This document shows positions 61,633 through 64,000 of a DNA stretch of 64,000 nucleotides, in pieces. The position numbers and the translations under genes are program-made. Source of the DNA: Solitalea longa. Its GTDB lineage: Bacteria > Bacteroidota > Bacteroidia > Sphingobacteriales > Sphingobacteriaceae. The notes beneath the pieces are model-generated. The model ran no database searches, had not been told where the DNA came from, and saw nothing but the letters and a program-made list of their open reading frames with translations. The stretch is from assembly GCF_002920915.1 (NCBI RefSeq), contig NZ_PQVF01000008.1:202869-266868 (forward strand). Direction: 5' to 3'. Position 1 is the first letter of the stretch, and every line of letters begins with the position of its first letter.

Positions 61633-64000
61633 TTACCTAACGATGGTTACAGCACCTGCAAACTTTTCAATTTTATTATTTTCATCCCTAATGCTTAATA
61701 CGTAATAATAGGTTGAAGAAGGAAGCGATGATCCATCCCAGTCATTCTGGTAATTCCGTTTTCTGATTATTTCTATTCCATAACGATTGAAGATTGTTAG
61801 TTCACTATCCATAGTTTCAATTCCTTTTATGACAAAGAAATCATTGATACCGTCGTTATTAGGTGAAAATGCATTTGGAATAATAAAGCCCAAAACTGTC
61901 TTACGCGCCGAAGAAACGTTATTGCTCAAATTCTTATCCTCGCCCGGAGCGGTAATGGTAGCCACATTTGTAAATGTACCAACTTCCTTCACCCGCACCC
62001 TTAAGTTTAAGGTTAGCTGTTCGCCAGCTTTTAAACTATCAATTGTCCACTCTAACCTTCTTTCGGCGGCATCATAAGTAATAACTCCACTTAACGACGA
62101 TGCATCTACATAATCCAGCCCTTCAGGAATAATATCTTTTACCAAAATACTGCTGACCGTAGCCGTTGATAAATTGCTGGCAACTATGGTGTAAGAAAAT
62201 ATATCATCCACAACAACTTCCTTGCTTTCGGCAGTTTTCTTGATTGCCAGATCCATAGTAACAACCTTCACTTCTAACACATTAATTACTACTGTTGCCA
62301 CATTACTGGTCAAGGCCCCATCACTTACCGTATAGGTAAAGGTATCTGTTCCCACAAAATCTTTATCCGGTGTATAAGTGAATGATCCATCGGCATTAAA
62401 TATCAATGAACCATGCTGCGTTTGACTAACTAAAGTGGCAGATAACTGATCTTTATCTTCATCGAAATCATTTATTACGGTGCCTTTAGAGGCCGGAACA
62501 ATTAAAGTCTCATTTTTTTCTGTCGAGTAAGTATCATTGACCGCTATAGGAGCATGATTTGTGTGCTTAATGTTTATGTCTACGATGGCCGTATCCCGTA
62601 ATCCACAATCATCGGTCACATAATAACTGAATGTTTCGGTACCATTAAAATTGGTATTCGGTTTATATTGAAATGCCCCCGTTTTATCGATCGTTAATGT
62701 CCCATTCTGTGGATTTGATATAAGATCCACGCTTACTATCTGACCATCAGTATCAAAATCGTTAACGATTACATTTCCAGTAATAGGATTGTTTTCCAAG
62801 CCCGAGTACTGATCATTTGTTGCTATTGGATAAATTTTATTTATACTCACAACAGCATCCATTGTCGATTCACAACCGTTTGCATCGGAAACAATAACTG
62901 AGTATGAGCCTGGCGCAAGATTTTGCAAATTAGAAGCACTTGTTCCATCCGACCATTTATAGCTATACGGGCTTTTTCCTCCTGAAACTGTTAAAAATAT
63001 TGCTCCGGTGGCAGCTCCATTACAAGCCGCATCCGTTATGCTGGCATTAACCTGAAACGATTCTGATTCAACAATCGTAATATCAAATGAATATTCACAT
63101 TTTCCTGCATCCGTTATTTTCAAAGTATAATTGCCCGCCTTAACATTCGAAATATCTTTTGTTGAAGCTGTAAATCCGTTTGGCCCAGTCCAACCAAATA
63201 CATAAGAGCCAGATCCTCCAATAGCATCTATAATCGCAGCTCCTTTACTTTCGCCATTACAACCGGCAGCAGTTGTAACAGATGAAATAGTTATTATTTC
63301 AGGCTGAATTATTTGGGTGGATATTTGAGCCTGGCAACCATTAGCATCTCTGACCAATAAATTGTAGGTGCCTGCAACAAGGTTATCGAAAATATTGGCG
63401 GTTTTAAATGAACCTCCGTCTATTGAATACTCAATCGGCGCTTTACCGCCAGTAACATTAACAGTAATTAAACCATCCGATTTGCCATTACAGCTTACAT
63501 CATTTTTAACGACAGTAATCTCAGGCCCATTTTCATCAATTATAGTTATTGTTAGATCTGCCGAGCAATTATGAGCATCAGTTACATTAATGGTATAGGT
63601 ACCCAGCGAAAGATTGCTCAGATCTTCGGTTGTTTGTCCGTTCGACCAGCTGTAAACATACGGCTCAGTACCTCCCACAACCGAAATATTGATGGTACCA
63701 TTGTCTTGGGTACAGATTGAATTTGTATGTATTTCTGAAACACTAAGAATCTCTGGCTGAGTAATTATCACATCAGCAGTAGCCTTACATCCATTGATAT
63801 CAGTTACTGTTAAGGTGTAATTTCCTCCAGGTATATTATTTATATCTTCGGATGATTGTCCACTCGACCAACTATACGTATATGGAGCTGCTCCGCCTGT
63901 TATGGTTACATTGATCGCGCCATCCGAAGCGCCATTACAGCTGACGTTGGTTTGATTATCCACCGTAACGATTGGACCGTTCTGATCATTCAGGTTCACA
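61633..64000 (-). CDS. giant SprB-repeat surface protein, T9SS cargo (5'-truncated by window edge)
   Basis: C-terminal 788 aa of a large surface protein whose start lies beyond the window. Five SprB-like repeats (each about 75-80 aa, with VSCNG-x-x-DG and a Y-S-W-S/T-D/N-G box) come first, then two Ig-like/VCBS-type units ([28 protein letters not shown]), then a DUF11 repeat ([22 protein letters not shown]), and finally a type B T9SS/gliding sorting domain ([20 protein letters not shown] and FNRYGIEI). The sorting domain marks export by the type IX system. It may serve in adhesion or gliding. The preceding beta-helix gene is on the same strand. Confidence 0.9.
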   Translation of the reverse strand, partial: VNLNDQNGPIVTVDNQTNVSCNGASDGAINVTITGGAAPYTYSWSSGQSSEDINNIPGGNYTLTVTDINGCKATADVIITQPEILSVSEIHTNSICTQDNGTINISVVGGTEPYVYSWSNGQTTEDLSNLSLGTYTINVTDAHNCSADLTITIIDENGPEITVVKNDVSCNGKSDGLITVNVTGGKAPIEYSIDGGSFKTANIFDNLVAGTYNLLVRDANGCQAQISTQIIQPEIITISSVTTAAGCNGESKGAAIIDAIGGSGSYVFGWTGPNGFTASTKDISNVKAGNYTLKITDAGKCEYSFDITIVESESFQVNASITDAACNGAATGAIFLTVSGGKSPYSYKWSDGTSASNLQNLAPGSYSVIVSDANGCESTMDAVVSINKIYPIATNDQYSGLENNPITGNVIVNDFDTDGQIVSVDLISNPQNGTLTIDKTGAFQYKPNTNFNGTETFSYYVTDDCGLRDTAIVDINIKHTNHAPIAVNDTYSTEKNETLIVPASKGTVINDFDEDKDQLSATLVSQTQHGSLIFNADGSFTYTPDKDFVGTDTFTYTVSDGALTSNVATVVINVLEVKVVTMDLAIKKTAESKEVVVDDIFSYTIVASNLSTATVSSILVKDIIPEGLDYVDASSLSGVITYDAAERRLEWTIDSLKAGEQLTLNLRVRVKEVGTFTNVATITAPGEDKNLSNNVSSARKTVLGFIIPNAFSPNNDGINDFFVIKGIETMDSELTIFNRYGIEIIRKRNYQNDWDGSSLPSSTYYYVLSIRDENNKIEKFAGAVTIVR

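Overview
The window looks like chromosomal DNA of an AT-rich Bacteroidota species, most likely in or near the Sphingobacteriaceae (Pedobacter/Solitalea-like; the genus is an inference, not shown by the sequence). Support: promoters with the Bacteroidota -7 box TAnnTTTG, little sign of Shine-Dalgarno sequences, a type IX secretion (T9SS) plug protein and a gliding/T9SS C-terminal sorting domain, a TamL-type lipoprotein BamA paralogue, PUR-alpha, the long form of NusB, HYC_CC_PP and DUF5522 proteins, and SusA-type amylases. There is no CRISPR array, integrase, transposase or recognisable prophage.

Layout. 1-5.4 kb: 5'-truncated P2-type cation ATPase, class I aldolase, secreted alpha/beta hydrolase and GNAT. 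5.6-14.0 kb (minus strand): a starch/maltose block of SusA-like GH13, beta-phosphoglucomutase, GH65 maltose phosphorylase, a second secreted GH13 and an SLC45-type sugar transporter, closed by a terminator; it has no SusC/SusD here. 14.2-16.4 kb: class II aldolase and divergent accD. 16.6-19.1 kb: small stress-type genes (DUF1003, Lmo0937-like, CsbD-like) and an AraC regulator with an HMA-like N-terminus. 19.3-26.6 kb: outer-membrane barrel protein, cysteine desulfurase, GlmM, a methyltransferase/PAP2/ZIP operon and MarR. 26.7-32.4 kb (minus): a housekeeping run of Leu dehydrogenase, nusB, DUF1573, yajC, ybbR, coaE, MBL exonuclease and DUF5522. 32.6-38.8 kb: MsbA-like ABC exporter, PUR-alpha, TetR, glycosylasparaginase, acetolactate decarboxylase and ychF. 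38.8-41.1 kb: frameshifted diheme cytochrome and its beta-helix partner. 41.3-45.3 kb: a 21-bp periodic repeat array and a metal cassette (HMA protein, TonB receptor, HYC_CC_PP). 45.4-49.5 kb: T9SS plug protein, a PhoD-like protein that has lost its metal ligands, Crp-type regulator and a tiny membrane ORF. 49.5-53.4 kb: ABC-F, pyrD, a repeat-rich intergenic stretch, a 59-aa basic protein and tRNA-Cys. 53.5-64 kb: TrmH-type methyltransferase divergent from tamL, patatin-barrel protein, beta-helix protein and the C-terminal part of a giant SprB-repeat adhesin.

How it fits together. Secreted GH13 enzymes would degrade starch; the SLC45 carrier would import maltose; GH65 and beta-PGM would turn it into glucose and glucose 6-phosphate without spending ATP on the phosphorylated half. 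The cell-envelope theme recurs (TamL, patatin-barrel, 19-kb barrel protein, T9SS plug, T9SS cargo). The metal cassette has the typical Bacteroidota make-up of periplasmic HMA protein, TonB receptor and Cys-rich small protein. No single unmistakably new system was found. The best leads are the degenerate PhoD protein, the frameshifted cytochrome, the exactly 21-bp-phased repeat array, the HMA-like/AraC regulator, and -7 boxes lying only about 4-5 nt upstream of start codons.
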